A stretch of DNA of 23,932 nt from Clostridium_T sp040217795 (GTDB lineage: Bacteria; Bacillota; Clostridia; Clostridiales; Clostridiaceae): positions 1 to 23,932 of the forward strand of contig JBEHWK010000040.1 of NCBI GenBank assembly GCA_040217795.1. The letters are read 5' to 3'. Below are positions 14,744-22,885 of this stretch, in pieces. Below the pieces are notes generated by a model. The model saw only the letters and a list, made by a program, of their open reading frames with translations. It did not search any database and was not told the origin of the DNA. Within the stretch, counting starts at the first letter, position 1, and each line of letters begins with the position of its first letter. The translations under genes and the position numbers were made by a program.

Positions 14744-15796
14744 TTATGTTCTGTTTTTGGGTTGGATTCCATTTGCTCTGAAGCCGGGCCCGTCTGATAT
14801 TTTTCTTCCTATACGGGTCACTTTTCCGGTTATGCAGCCTCTGCAGTGAGCTGGAGTATCACTGATGCATATCTTGCCGGGATAAAGGGCGTAGAGAGCT
14901 CTATATTCACCTTCTGTTATATTAGGCATAACTACATTTGCACCTGATTGGAGTGCAATTATACGGCCTTCTTTGTTAAGTGATTCCATTGCAGTTGTAG
15001 CCGGTATATTAATGTCAGGCAGCATCAGCCTTACTAGAGACATTACCTTTAGAGCCAATGTGAAGTCTCCCACGCCAGCATCTGCTAAAGGGGTATCTTC
15101 ATTGGGAATGAAAGGACCTATTCCTATCATGTCTGCATCTATTTTCTTGAAAAACAGTATGTCATCTGCCAGGGATTCCAAAGTCTGACCTGGAAGGCCT
15201 ACTAAAGCTCCTGAGCCTACTTCATAACCTAGTTCTCGTAAATCCATAAGGCATCTCTTTCTTTCCTCATGGCTCATTCCCGGATCCATATCTTCATAAA
15301 GCTTTTTATCTGTGGTTTCGATTCTCAGCAGGTATCTGTCTGCGCCTGCTTCTTTAAAAGCTTTATATTCATCAAAGGTTTTTTCTCCGAGACTTAACGT
15401 TATAGCTACCCCTAAGGCTTTTATATCTGAAACTATCCTACACATTCTTTCTACGGTAAAATAGTCATCTTCTCCGCCTTGAAGGACAATTGTTTTATAT
15501 CCATAGCTTACAGCTTTGTTGACAAAATCCATAATTTCTTCATAGCTTAATCTGTATCTTTTAAGATTTTTATTGTCTTTTCTTAGTCCGCAGTACAGGC
15601 AGTTTCTCTTGCATATGTTAGTGAATTCAAGAAGGCCCCTAAGGTGTACATAGTCTCCAAGATATTTTTGTCTTACTTCATCTGCAGCCTTAAACAAATA
15701 ATTGTTTATGCTGTCGTCCTTAAGTATTTCCAGGATTTCATCCTTTTTTAAGTTGTGAGTTTCTTTTCCTTTATTAATTAAATTAACTAAATACAT
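14744..15796 (-). CDS. hydE: [FeFe]-hydrogenase H-cluster maturase HydE, radical SAM, 350 aa
   Basis: HydE is one of three enzymes (HydE, HydF, HydG) that build the 2Fe subcluster of [FeFe]-hydrogenase in the cytoplasm; it is a radical SAM enzyme acting on an iron-cysteine carbonyl intermediate made by HydG. The SAM-cluster motif CxxxCxxC is C62-C66-C69 (NICKRNCLYCG). A TIM-barrel core follows with LQGGEDD, LRIETTD and GLPGQT. A second C-terminal Cys set, C310, C318 and C321 (CISDTPAHCRGC), matches the auxiliary cluster seen in some HydE proteins. Length is normal. The ATG has AGGAGG seven bases upstream, and a TATAAT lies at 15850-15845 on the minus strand. hydF, hydG and the hydrogenase gene are not in the window, so it is a single-gene unit here, common in clostridia. 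Confidence 0.93.
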   Translation of the reverse strand: MYLVNLINKGKETHNLKKDEILEILKDDSINNYLFKAADEVRQKYLGDYVHLRGLLEFTNICKRNCLYCGLRKDNKNLKRYRLSYEEIMDFVNKAVSYGYKTIVLQGGEDDYFTVERMCRIVSDIKALGVAITLSLGEKTFDEYKAFKEAGADRYLLRIETTDKKLYEDMDPGMSHEERKRCLMDLRELGYEVGSGALVGLPGQTLESLADDILFFKKIDADMIGIGPFIPNEDTPLADAGVGDFTLALKVMSLVRLMLPDINIPATTAMESLNKEGRIIALQSGANVVMPNITEGEYRALYALYPGKICISDTPAHCRGCITGKVTRIGRKISDGPGFRANGIQPKNRT

Positions 15797-15893
15797 AAAT
15801 TCCTCCTAATGGAAAAAAGTTATCTGAAAATAATGACTACAGAAATTATACTATATTATTTATCAATATGAAAGAATCTTTCTTATGAAATAA

Positions 15894-15929
15894 AAACAAG
15901 TAAGATGAAAAATATCATCTTACTTGTTT
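15894..15929 (-). terminator. Terminator of the fruK-fruA operon
   Basis: A 15-bp perfect stem (15894-15908 with 15915-15929) with a 6-base A-rich loop is followed on the minus strand by T residues. It lies about 30 bases after the fruA stop. It has A and T runs on both sides and could also work on the plus strand. Confidence 0.85.
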
Positions 15930-15959
15930 GGTACTTAAATTATATTTAAGAAAAATAGA

Positions 15960-17855
15960 TTACTTTTGTTCAATTGGTTTTTTTAGGAATCCTATAAGTA
16001 ATGCAGTAACTAAAGAACCAATTAAAATAGCTAATACATAAAGTAGTGGATTTCCGTTTACTATAGGGATTACAAATATACCGCCGTGAGGAGCTGGAAG
16101 TCCGATCTTGAAGAACATTGAAAGTGCTCCTGCGATTGCTGATCCGGCAATTGCTGAAGGAATAACCCTTACAGGGTCTGCTGCAGCAAATGGTATTGCA
16201 CCTTCAGTTATAAAGCTTGCACCCATGATATAACAAGTAAGTCCGGAATCTCTTTCTTCTTCTGTAAATTTATTTCTGAATAAAGTGGTTGCAATAGCTA
16301 TTCCTAGTGGAGGAACCATTCCGCCTGCCATAATTGCAGCATGTGGATAGTAGTTTCCGGCACTGATCATTGCAATACCGAAAGTAAATGCAGCTTTGTT
16401 TACTGGACCACCCATATCTACTGCCATCATTCCGCCTAGAATCAGACCAAGAATAACAAGGTTAGCAGTTCCCATGGAACTTAACCAGTTCTGAAGTCCT
16501 AAATTCAATGCTTTAACAGGATCAACTATAACTAACAGCATTATTGCGCCTGTAAGGAATATTCCAAGTAGTGGGTATATAAGTACAGGTTTTATACCTT
16601 CAAGAGATTGAGGAAGACCGCTGAATAATTTCTTGAGTAATACAACAGAATAACCTCCCAAGAAACCGGCAATCAATCCGCCTAAGAATCCTGCACCGCT
16701 GTTAGCTGCAATAAGACCGCCAACCATTGCTGGAGCAAAACCTGGTCTGTCAGCAATACTCATACCGATAAATCCTGCAAGAACAGGGATCATTAGTGAA
16801 AAGGCATTTCCTCCTCCGATATCCATAAGTAATTTAGCAAATTTATTAAAATGAGGATCAGCCGGATCAAAAGCTTTGATACCGAACATAAAGGATATAG
16901 CTATAAGTATACCTCCGCCTACAACGAAAGGAAGCATATTTGAAACACCGCTCATAAGGTGTTTGTAGAAACCTGTTCTGTTGCCTGATCCAGTTGATTT
17001 TGATTCGCTTGATCCTGTGTGGTGGTATACAGGAGCATCTCCTTTTAATCCTCTGTTAATAAGTTCTTCAGCGTTCTTGATACCTTGAACTACAGGAACT
17101 TGGATTACCTTTTTGCCTTCGAATCTTGACATTTCAACTTGTTTGTCTGCAGCTACTATTATTGCAGCAGCTTTTTCTATTTCTTCGTTTGTTAATGCAT
17201 TTTTTATTCCAGTGGAGCCATTTGTTTCAACTTTTATGTTTACGCCCATTTCTTTTGCTTTGTTCTTTAATGAATCTGCAGCCATATAAGTATGTGCTAT
17301 ACCAGTAGGACAGGCAGTAACAGCTAATATAAGACCTTTTGGAGTATTTGCTTCAGTAGCAGTTTCAACTGTTTCTTCGGCAGACTCTTCTTCTAAACGC
17401 TCTGCTTCCTGTTTATCGATTAAAGCTAAGATATCTTGTTCTGTTTTTGAATTAAGAAGAGCTTTTCTGAAGTCTTCGTTCATAAGCATTGTAGACAATC
17501 TTGAAAGTGTTTCCAGATGATCGTTGTGAGCACCTTCGCTAGCTGCTATCATAAAGAATATGTTAGCATCATTGCCATCTAAGGAATCATAATCAATACC
17601 TTTGCCAGATAGACCAAGAGCTAAAGCTGGAACTTTAACTGCTGCAGTTTTAGCATGTGGAATAGCTATTCCGTCACCTATACCTGTAGAGAATTGTTCT
17701 TCTCTTTTTAATATAGCTTTTTTATATTCTTCTTTGTCGTTCAATTTTCCAGCTTTGTCAAGTTTGTTTATAAGTTCATCAATTACGTCAGCCTTAGTTG
17801 CAGATTTTAAATTAAGGATAATAGTATCTTTACTTAAAAGTTCTGTAATTTTCAT
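15960..17855 (-). CDS. fruA: PTS fructose-specific enzyme IIABC, 631 aa
   Basis: This membrane transporter takes up fructose and phosphorylates it to fructose 1-phosphate. Domains in order: IIA (1-150) with phosphorylated His H67 in GIAIPHAK; a Glu-rich linker (150-172); IIB (175-270) with phosphorylated Cys C182 in VTACPTGIAHT; and IIC (about 295-625) with several membrane helices from LPFVVGGGILIAISFMFG onward, including GGPVNKAAFTFG and PAPHGGIFVIP. Length is typical for the A-B-C arrangement of Firmicutes. The ATG has GGAGG about six bases upstream. It follows fruK after 13 bases on the same strand, so the two are one operon: transport and phosphorylation, then the second phosphorylation to fructose 1,6-bisphosphate. 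Related IIABC proteins can also carry mannitol or 2-O-mannosylglycerate, but the fruK partner points to fructose. Confidence 0.94.
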   Translation of the reverse strand: MKITELLSKDTIILNLKSATKADVIDELINKLDKAGKLNDKEEYKKAILKREEQFSTGIGDGIAIPHAKTAAVKVPALALGLSGKGIDYDSLDGNDANIFFMIAASEGAHNDHLETLSRLSTMLMNEDFRKALLNSKTEQDILALIDKQEAERLEEESAEETVETATEANTPKGLILAVTACPTGIAHTYMAADSLKNKAKEMGVNIKVETNGSTGIKNALTNEEIEKAAAIIVAADKQVEMSRFEGKKVIQVPVVQGIKNAEELINRGLKGDAPVYHHTGSSESKSTGSGNRTGFYKHLMSGVSNMLPFVVGGGILIAISFMFGIKAFDPADPHFNKFAKLLMDIGGGNAFSLMIPVLAGFIGMSIADRPGFAPAMVGGLIAANSGAGFLGGLIAGFLGGYSVVLLKKLFSGLPQSLEGIKPVLIYPLLGIFLTGAIMLLVIVDPVKALNLGLQNWLSSMGTANLVILGLILGGMMAVDMGGPVNKAAFTFGIAMISAGNYYPHAAIMAGGMVPPLGIAIATTLFRNKFTEEERDSGLTCYIMGASFITEGAIPFAAADPVRVIPSAIAGSAIAGALSMFFKIGLPAPHGGIFVIPIVNGNPLLYVLAILIGSLVTALLIGFLKKPIEQK

Positions 17856-17868
17856 TTTTAATCCTCCA

Positions 17869-18780
17869 TTATAATTTAGTTACTATTACTTGTGGCAAGT
17901 AATGTTCGAAATCTTTCTTTTCACATAAATCCATTGAGAATGCTGTGGTACTTCCTGCAGTTGCGCCCCATCTGAAAGCTTCAAGTAAATCTGAAGTCTG
18001 AGAATAGTTTGCTAAGAATCCGGCAATAACTGAATCTCCTGCACCCACTGAGTTTTTCACAGTCCCTTTAGCTGGTGATGCATGATAAACACCTGAATCA
18101 CATATAAGCAAAGCCCCTTCAGCAGCCATAGAGATAATTACATTTTGTGCTCCCATTTCACGTAGTTTCTGAGCATGTTCTATTATGTCTTCTCTTGTTT
18201 TAAGCTCGGTGTTGAATATTTCTCCAAGCTCATGATTGTTTGGTTTGATTAAAAAAGGTTTATACTTTAAAGTTGAAGTTAGAGCGGCACCAGTTGTATC
18301 AACTATAACTTTAACCCCTTTAGAAAAACATTTTTCCTGAATGATAGAATAAATATCTACTGGTAATGATTTTTGGACATTTCCAGCTAGTACCAGATAA
18401 TCATCGGATGTTAATGATGATATTTGCTCAAATAATTTATTTAAGTCTTTTTCAGAAATATCAGGACCGTTGCCGTTTATTTCTGTTTCTTCATTAGATT
18501 TAAGCTTAACGTTGATTCTTGTATCCCCGTTGACTTCTGTAAAGTCAGTGTCAACGCCTTGGATTTCCAGTGAATCTTTAATAAATTTACCGGTAAAACC
18601 TCCGATAAAGCCTAACGCTTTACTTTTTACGCCTAAATTATTCAAGACTCTGGATACATTTATCCCTTTTCCTCCTGCATATTTTTCGTCGGCAGAAACT
18701 CTGTTTACCTCACCGGGTTTGAAATCGGCTACATGAATGACGTAGTCTATTGCAGGATTTAAGGTAACTGTATAAATCAT
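17869..18780 (-). CDS. fruK: 1-phosphofructokinase FruK (PfkB family), 303 aa
   Basis: It phosphorylates fructose 1-phosphate, the product of the transporter encoded next, to fructose 1,6-bisphosphate for glycolysis. The PfkB signature 1 is AGGKGINVSRVLNNLG (35-50); signature 2 is SVGAGDSVIAGF (244-255) with catalytic base D249. The substrate region KPNNHELGEIF (179-189) is characteristic of 1-phosphofructokinase and tagatose-6-phosphate kinase; the fruA partner decides for FruK. Length is typical. The ATG at 18778-18780 is preceded by AAAGGA at about 12 bases. The DeoR-type regulator fruR that often precedes fruK is not present here: upstream DNA is a 330-bp intergenic region. Confidence 0.93.
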   Translation of the reverse strand: MIYTVTLNPAIDYVIHVADFKPGEVNRVSADEKYAGGKGINVSRVLNNLGVKSKALGFIGGFTGKFIKDSLEIQGVDTDFTEVNGDTRINVKLKSNEETEINGNGPDISEKDLNKLFEQISSLTSDDYLVLAGNVQKSLPVDIYSIIQEKCFSKGVKVIVDTTGAALTSTLKYKPFLIKPNNHELGEIFNTELKTREDIIEHAQKLREMGAQNVIISMAAEGALLICDSGVYHASPAKGTVKNSVGAGDSVIAGFLANYSQTSDLLEAFRWGATAGSTTAFSMDLCEKKDFEHYLPQVIVTKL

Positions 18781-18880
18781 TTGTTAATCACGTCCTTTTC
18801 TATATAATTTTGAGATTAAATAAGCATATTCATTTATGTCGAATTTTGATTTTCTGACAACGTTTGCTGCTGATATGTAT

Positions 18881-18886
18881 ATTATA
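18881..18886 (-). promoter_or_regulatory. Possible -10 element of fruK-fruA, in a 330-bp gene-free region
   Basis: On the minus strand TATAAT lies at 18886-18881 with TTGTTT 17 bp further upstream, about 100 bases before fruK; a long leader would result. The rest of 18781-19112 between the divergent fruK and guanylyltransferase genes shows no gene and no RNA element I recognise. Confidence 0.4.
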
Positions 18887-19112
18887 ATACCTAAATGAGC
18901 AAAAAACAACAGTAATAATCAAAAATATTTATAGTTTATGATGGATTTAATCATAAACAAGCAATTGTGACTTGATATGAGCATGCTGTAGAGGTTGGCT
19001 GTTAAGTTTGTTTCTTCGTTGATTAGTATTTGCAAAGATAGAAATATTAATCCTAGCACAAAATTATATAGATTTCATAAAATAATATAAAGTGATTTTG
19101 GGAGTGAAGGCA

Positions 19113-20183
19113 TTGTTATATGCATTGGTATTGGCCGGAGGGAAGGGGACAAGACTGTATCCTTTATCAAGAGGGGAAAATCCAAAACAGTTTCTGAAAA
19201 TTATTAATAATAGAAGCTTCCTGAAGAGTACTGTGGAAAGAATAGCTCCGATTGTGGATAAAGAGAATGTTTATATAGTAACTAACAAAGATTATATTTC
19301 TAAGATAAAGGATGAACTGAAGGGGTTCAAGGAAGAAAATATTTTTTTTGAGCCTCAGAATAAAGAAACTGCAACTTGTATAGGTCTTTCAGCTGTAAAA
19401 CTTCTAAAGAAAGATAAAGATGCCCTTATGATAGTGCTTCCTTCCGATCATTATATTGAAGGGAAAAAAGAGTACATTGAGGCCTTGAAGCAGGGTGTTG
19501 AGGTAGCAGAAAGGAGAAGAGGCATAGTTACGTTAGGAATTAATCCTGCAAGACCTGAAACCGGATATGGATATATTGAAATTGGAGAAAGAATCACAGG
19601 GAACATCCAATGCTATAAGGTTTCCAGATTCACTGAAAAGCCTAATTTGGAAGTGGCTAAGGATTTTTTGATTAAAGGGACGTACTTGTGGAACTCAGGC
19701 ATGTTTATTTTCAGGGCAGATGTAATATTAAGAGAGATTGAAAAATATATTCCTAAGGTTTATAAATCGCTTATGGAAATATATAAATCCATAGGTGAAA
19801 CAGATGAAAATGAAAAAATACAAGAACAATATAATCTTATAGATGGAATATCCATAGATTTTGGAGTAATGCAGAAAACCAGAAGAGCATATGTGTTAAA
19901 ATGCGATTTTTTTTGGGATGATATAGGAAGCTTTGGAGCACTCAGCAGATTTTTAAAGAGTGAAAATGCCAATTCAATAACTGATGGAGTTTTTTTGGAG
20001 GAGTGCGAAAATTGTTCTGTATTTGGGAGTGATAAAAAACTCATAATAGGATTCGGAGTAAAAGATCTGGTTATAGTGGATGCAGGAGATATAATTCTGG
20101 TGATGGATAAAAGCAGGGATCAGGAGGTTAAGCATCTTTACAATGCTATCGGGGAAGCTGAATCTTTAAAAAGGTATTTATAG
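19113..20183 (+). CDS. manC: Mannose-1-phosphate guanylyltransferase, 356 aa
   Basis: It makes GDP-mannose from mannose 1-phosphate and GTP, feeding cell-surface polysaccharide or glycoprotein synthesis in the cytoplasm. The nucleotidyltransferase signature is LAGGKGTRLYPLSR (7-20) followed by NPKQFL (23-28). Later motifs include the metal/sugar region LPSDHYI, TGYGYIEIGE, FTEKPN, LWNSGMF and SIDFGVMQK. There is no C-terminal phosphomannose isomerase domain, so this is the short, single-activity form. I start it at TTG 19113, giving MLYALVLAGG, with GGGAG at 19100-19104 upstream; GTG at 19092 in the same frame would add seven residues. Alone on its strand between fruK and a convergent DUF554 gene. 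Confidence 0.88.
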   Translation: MLYALVLAGGKGTRLYPLSRGENPKQFLKIINNRSFLKSTVERIAPIVDKENVYIVTNKDYISKIKDELKGFKEENIFFEPQNKETATCIGLSAVKLLKKDKDALMIVLPSDHYIEGKKEYIEALKQGVEVAERRRGIVTLGINPARPETGYGYIEIGERITGNIQCYKVSRFTEKPNLEVAKDFLIKGTYLWNSGMFIFRADVILREIEKYIPKVYKSLMEIYKSIGETDENEKIQEQYNLIDGISIDFGVMQKTRRAYVLKCDFFWDDIGSFGALSRFLKSENANSITDGVFLEECENCSVFGSDKKLIIGFGVKDLVIVDAGDIILVMDKSRDQEVKHLYNAIGEAESLKRYL

Positions 20184-20188
20184 AAAAA

Positions 20189-20219
20189 CTGAAAAGAGCG
20201 GCTTAGCCGCTTTTTTCAG
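20189..20219. terminator. Bidirectional terminator between convergent genes
   Basis: CTGAAAAGAGCGGC (20189-20202) pairs with GCCGCTTTTTTCAG (20206-20219) around loop TTA, with one G-T pair. The A and T runs within the stem let it serve both the guanylyltransferase gene on the left and the DUF554 gene on the right. Confidence 0.9.
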
Positions 20220-20236
20220 TCTTTCTTATAGATAAG

Positions 20237-20923
20237 TTAAAGTTTAAAAATAAGCCCATATATAACGGGGATTATAATTCCAGGAAGCATATTTGCTACT
20301 TTTATATTAGTAATTTTAAGCATGTTTAAACCGAGTCCCAGTATCAGCAGACTGCCAACGGCACTCATTTCAGTCACTATAGCAGTTGTGAGGATTCCCT
20401 GAAGGGATCCGGAGCATATAACTATTATACCCTGATATATAAATACGGAAACAGATGAAAATAACACTCCTATTCCTAAAGTTGAAGATAGAATTATAGA
20501 AGTAACACCATCAATTACAGACTTGGTGAAAAGAATGTCGTGCTTTCCGGATAGTCCCCCTTCTAAAGAACCTACCACTGCCATAGCTCCTACACAAAAT
20601 AAAAGGCTTGAAGTTACAAACCCTTGTGAAATTAAGTTGTCTTCTGAAGATTTTTTGAATTTACTTTCTAAAAAATCACCTAAAGAAACCAGCTTATGGT
20701 CAATATCCATAACTTCCCCCAGCAGAGAACCTATGGCCAGGGATATTACAATCAAAAGCATATGATTGCTTTTCAGGGTGCCGGAAATTCCTATGTATAT
20801 TACACATAAAGCCATTGCGTGCATGATTGTATCTATAATTTTTTTTGGAATGCCTCCCTTTAATAATAAGCCTAAAATACCCCCTGCCAATATTGCTGTA
20901 AAGTTTACAACTGTACCTAACAT
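20237..20923 (-). CDS. DUF554 family membrane protein, 228 aa
   Basis: An integral membrane protein of the DUF554 (YdfK/YqgA-like) family, function unestablished. The family start MLGTVVNFTAILAGGILGLL is clear, followed by about seven hydrophobic helices with Gly-rich turns, conserved-looking FCVGAMAVVGSLEGG (109-123) and FTKSVIDGVTSIILSS (132-147), and the closing MLPGIIIPVIYG. Length is typical. The ATG has AAGGGGG upstream. No partner gene is adjacent; it is convergent with the guanylyltransferase gene. Transport has been proposed for such proteins only on general grounds. Confidence 0.88.
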   Translation of the reverse strand: MLGTVVNFTAILAGGILGLLLKGGIPKKIIDTIMHAMALCVIYIGISGTLKSNHMLLIVISLAIGSLLGEVMDIDHKLVSLGDFLESKFKKSSEDNLISQGFVTSSLLFCVGAMAVVGSLEGGLSGKHDILFTKSVIDGVTSIILSSTLGIGVLFSSVSVFIYQGIIVICSGSLQGILTTAIVTEMSAVGSLLILGLGLNMLKITNIKVANMLPGIIIPVIYGLIFKL

Positions 20924-20959
20924 ATATTGAACCCCCTTTTTTACAAAAACAATACCACT

Positions 20960-20987
20960 ATTATATCACTGAAACTTTAGTGCACAA
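20960..20987 (-). promoter_or_regulatory. Possible promoter of the DUF554 gene
   Basis: On the minus strand TTGTGC (20987-20982) and TATAAT (20965-20960) are 16 bp apart, about 37 bases before the start codon. Confidence 0.5.
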
Positions 20988-21031
20988 GATAATTGGCTTT
21001 ATTTATAAAGTTATGAGGATTATAATATATT

Positions 21032-21133
21032 ATAGAGAACCATTACAGAAACTTAATTTATGCATGTTGATTTCTTTGAAGGTTTGAAGAAGAAGCGGCA
21101 TGTATAAGTTAATAGTTGAAGCTGGTTCTCTAT
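21032..21133 (+). promoter_or_regulatory. Long hairpin leader before the DUF3867-like gene
   Basis: ATAGAGAACCA (21032-21042) is the exact complement of TGGTTCTCTAT (21123-21133). Inside, TTATGCATG (about 21057-21065) pairs with CATGTATAA (about 21099-21107), and further in TTTCTT with AAGAAG. The result is one imperfect hairpin of about 100 bases, preceded by TATAAT at 21021-21026 and followed by the gene's ribosome binding site. It could be a structured leader RNA or a small inverted-repeat element; it does not match a riboswitch I know. Confidence 0.5.
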
Positions 21134-21158
21134 TATAAAATTTGGGAGGGATATGCTT

Positions 21159-21722
21159 ATGGATGATAGGATTATTGATTTTAAAGAGTTGAAAAACAAA
21201 GCCAGAAGCAAGGATGTAGATAAATTTGAATCATATATATATGATTTATACTACTCATTATCTCAGGGGAAAATATCTGTTGGAGATATGATGGTCAAGA
21301 TAAATTTATATATGAAGGAAAATGATATCTCTCAGGAAAAATTTATCAATATACAAAAAGAAGTTATGAAGAAATACGGAATAGATGAAAAGACTATTCA
21401 GGATCAAATGAAGAACTTAGGATTGGGTTTTGATTCTTCAGGCATAGGAACTGCTTATGAAGATTTAAGAAAAACCATGGGATTTCAGGATAAATATAAA
21501 AGCAAATTAAAAATAAAAACAATAAACACCTATACAATAGAAAATGAGAAAAACAAAGTAGAGATAATACTGGATAAAGATAAGGTTATAATTATAAGTG
21601 CAGGAAAAATACACTTAACTGACAGTGAATTGAATGAATTTTTAGTTTCATATAAAAAGACGTTGAATGAACAGCAGCTGGATATAAGTTTATGCGAAAA
21701 TGTGAATAAATATTTATATTAA
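21159..21722 (+). CDS. DUF3867-like protein, 187 aa
   Basis: The text (MDDRIIDFKELKNKARSKDV, FESYIYDLYYSLSQGK, NDISQEKFINIQKEVMKKYG) matches, from memory, a clostridial family of about 190 residues without known function (DUF3867). The protein is soluble: a helical N-terminal half, then a short beta-rich part (YTIENEKNKVEIILDKDKVI) and a C-terminal helix. The ATG at 21159 lies eight bases after GGGAGGG (21144-21150); the ATG at 21153 is too close to that site. It stands alone, behind a hairpin leader and before a candidate small RNA. Confidence 0.7.
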   Translation: MDDRIIDFKELKNKARSKDVDKFESYIYDLYYSLSQGKISVGDMMVKINLYMKENDISQEKFINIQKEVMKKYGIDEKTIQDQMKNLGLGFDSSGIGTAYEDLRKTMGFQDKYKSKLKIKTINTYTIENEKNKVEIILDKDKVIIISAGKIHLTDSELNEFLVSYKKTLNEQQLDISLCENVNKYLY

Positions 21723-21796
21723 TATGATTTTTAAAGTTGGGTTTTTAATATGATGCGGGATTTTGATAAAAAAATAAACTGATTTTAAGATTTGTA

Positions 21797-21825
21797 TTGA
21801 CAAAAAACGATAAAATAAATATAAT
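21797..21825 (+). promoter_or_regulatory. Consensus promoter of the candidate small RNA
   Basis: TTGACA (21797-21802) and TATAAT (21820-21825), both exact consensus, are 17 bp apart. No protein gene follows within 280 bases, and a terminator lies about 90 bases downstream. Confidence 0.85.
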
Positions 21826-21831
21826 TTATTC

Positions 21832-21960
21832 GATAGTAAGCTTTCGGGCAAAAAAAGGGAATAGCTTCAGGCTTAAGCCTGGTATGGGATTCAATTGGAA
21901 TTCTGTATTATAAAGGACTTATGGTTGACGTGGGTTGCGCAGCATAAGTCCTATTTTTTT
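21832..21960 (+). ncRNA. Candidate small RNA or attenuated leader, about 130 nt
   Basis: The start is inferred from the promoter at 21797-21825, the end from the terminator. Inside are a self-complementary hairpin CAGGCTTAAGCCTG (21870-21883), a possible pairing of AAGCT (about 21839-21843) with AGCTT (about 21863-21867), and the stretch GGGATTCAATTGGAATTC. A nine-codon frame beginning ATGGGATTC (about 21887-21916) is present but has no clear ribosome binding site. It does not have the paired ends expected for 6S RNA and fits no T-box, c-di-GMP, SAM or TPP element I can recall. It precedes rex by about 155 bases. Confidence 0.55.
21914..21960 (+). terminator. Strong terminator of the candidate small RNA
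   Basis: AGGACTTAT (21914-21922) pairs perfectly with ATAAGTCCT (21944-21952), with inner pairs GTTG/CAGC and CG/CG, followed by seven T residues (21954-21960). Confidence 0.9.
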
Positions 21961-22115
21961 GTCGTCTAGCAAAATGCATTCTTTCCTATATTACTTATAT
22001 TAATTTATGGATAACTTTTGTGTTTTATGGTAAAATATAAAAGTTATAAAATTAACATATTAATTATATGCTTTTTACATTTGGATATAGATACATTGAT
22101 GAAAGAGGTGTGAAG

Positions 22116-22766
22116 ATGGAGAAAAAGAAAAGTAATATATCAATGGCTGTCATAAAAAGACTTCCGAAATACCATAGATATTTAGGCGAATTATTAAAAA
22201 ATGATGTTGATAGGATTAGCTCTAAGGAATTAAGTGAAAGAATTGGATTCACTGCTTCCCAAATAAGGCAGGATTTAAACTGCTTTGGAGATTTTGGACA
22301 ACAGGGATATGGATATAACGTAAGAGAGCTTCATGCACAGATCAGTTCGATATTAGGGCTTAATAAAGAATATAAAACAATTATAGTAGGGGCTGGAAAT
22401 ATAGGTCAGGCAATAGCCAATTATACAAGATTTGATAAGATAGGGTTTTCCTTAATGGCGATTTTTGACGCAAATCCAAAGCTTGTTGGAATGAAGATAA
22501 GGGATATAGAAATTGAAGATATTGATAAACTAAGCGATTATCTGGAAAAAAATCAAGTAGATATCGGAGTAATATGCGTTCCTAGAATAAATGCACAAAA
22601 GGTATGCGACAAATTAGTTGAGGGCGGAGTTAAGGGGATTTGGAATTTTGCACCTGTAGATCTGGAGGCTCCTGTTGAAGTTTCTGTCGAAAATGTTCAT
22701 CTGAGCGAGAGCATGATGACTTTAGTTTACCTGCTTAATCAAAAAGAGAAGGAAGTTTCGAAGTAA
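22116..22766 (+). CDS. rex: Redox-sensing transcriptional repressor Rex, 216 aa
   Basis: Rex binds operator DNA when NADH is low and lets go when NADH rises, so fermentation genes that reoxidise NADH are switched on. Residues 1-80 are the winged-helix DNA-binding domain (PKYHRYLGELL, then recognition helix TASQIRQDLNCFGDFGQQG). Residues 85-205 are a Rossmann fold with GAGNIG (92-97) for NAD(H). The C-terminal helix, swapped between subunits in the dimer, ends the protein. I start it at ATG 22116 behind AAAGAGG (22102-22108), giving the usual length of about 215; ATG 22068 would add 16 residues with no ribosome binding site. It is directly upstream of crt-bcd, a frequent clostridial arrangement, and a Rex operator lies before crt. 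Confidence 0.95.
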   Translation: MEKKKSNISMAVIKRLPKYHRYLGELLKNDVDRISSKELSERIGFTASQIRQDLNCFGDFGQQGYGYNVRELHAQISSILGLNKEYKTIIVGAGNIGQAIANYTRFDKIGFSLMAIFDANPKLVGMKIRDIEIEDIDKLSDYLEKNQVDIGVICVPRINAQKVCDKLVEGGVKGIWNFAPVDLEAPVEVSVENVHLSESMMTLVYLLNQKEKEVSK

Positions 22767-22781
22767 TAAAACACAATAAAA

Positions 22782-22824
22782 TTGCAATAAAATTATTGCA
22801 AAGATTGGAACTATCCAGTATAAT
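22782..22824 (+). promoter_or_regulatory. Promoter before crt overlapped by a 20-bp palindrome
   Basis: TTGCAA (22796-22801) and TATAAT (22819-22824) are 17 bp apart. The -35 is the right end of a perfect inverted repeat TTGCAATAA-AA-TTATTGCAA (22782-22801), an operator-like site that is not the Rex consensus. Transcription from here would begin around 22831. Confidence 0.6.
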
Positions 22825-22826
22825 CG

Positions 22827-22878
22827 TAAGTGGAGTTGAATACTTCTAAGTAAGTTAATACTTCGCTTATTTTTTTTT
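22827..22878 (+). terminator. Terminator of rex, or attenuator in the crt leader
   Basis: TAAGTGGAGT (22827-22836) pairs with ACTTCGCTTA (22860-22869) with two G-T pairs, followed by nine T residues (22870-22878). It ends rex transcription, but since it begins at the expected start of the promoter at 22796-22824 it could also attenuate transcripts entering crt. Confidence 0.65.
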
Positions 22879-22885
22879 GCTTTAA

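Noticed and set aside
21832..21960. 6S RNA, T-box or c-di-GMP riboswitch
   Set aside because: The 5' and 3' ends do not pair as in 6S RNA, the T-box core TGGNACCGCG is absent, and the GEMM consensus does not align; left as unclassified.
22064..22252. Minus-strand and other alternate-frame open frames inside hsdR, fruA, rex and crt
   Set aside because: They lie opposite or within well-supported genes and lack ribosome binding sites and recognisable protein text.
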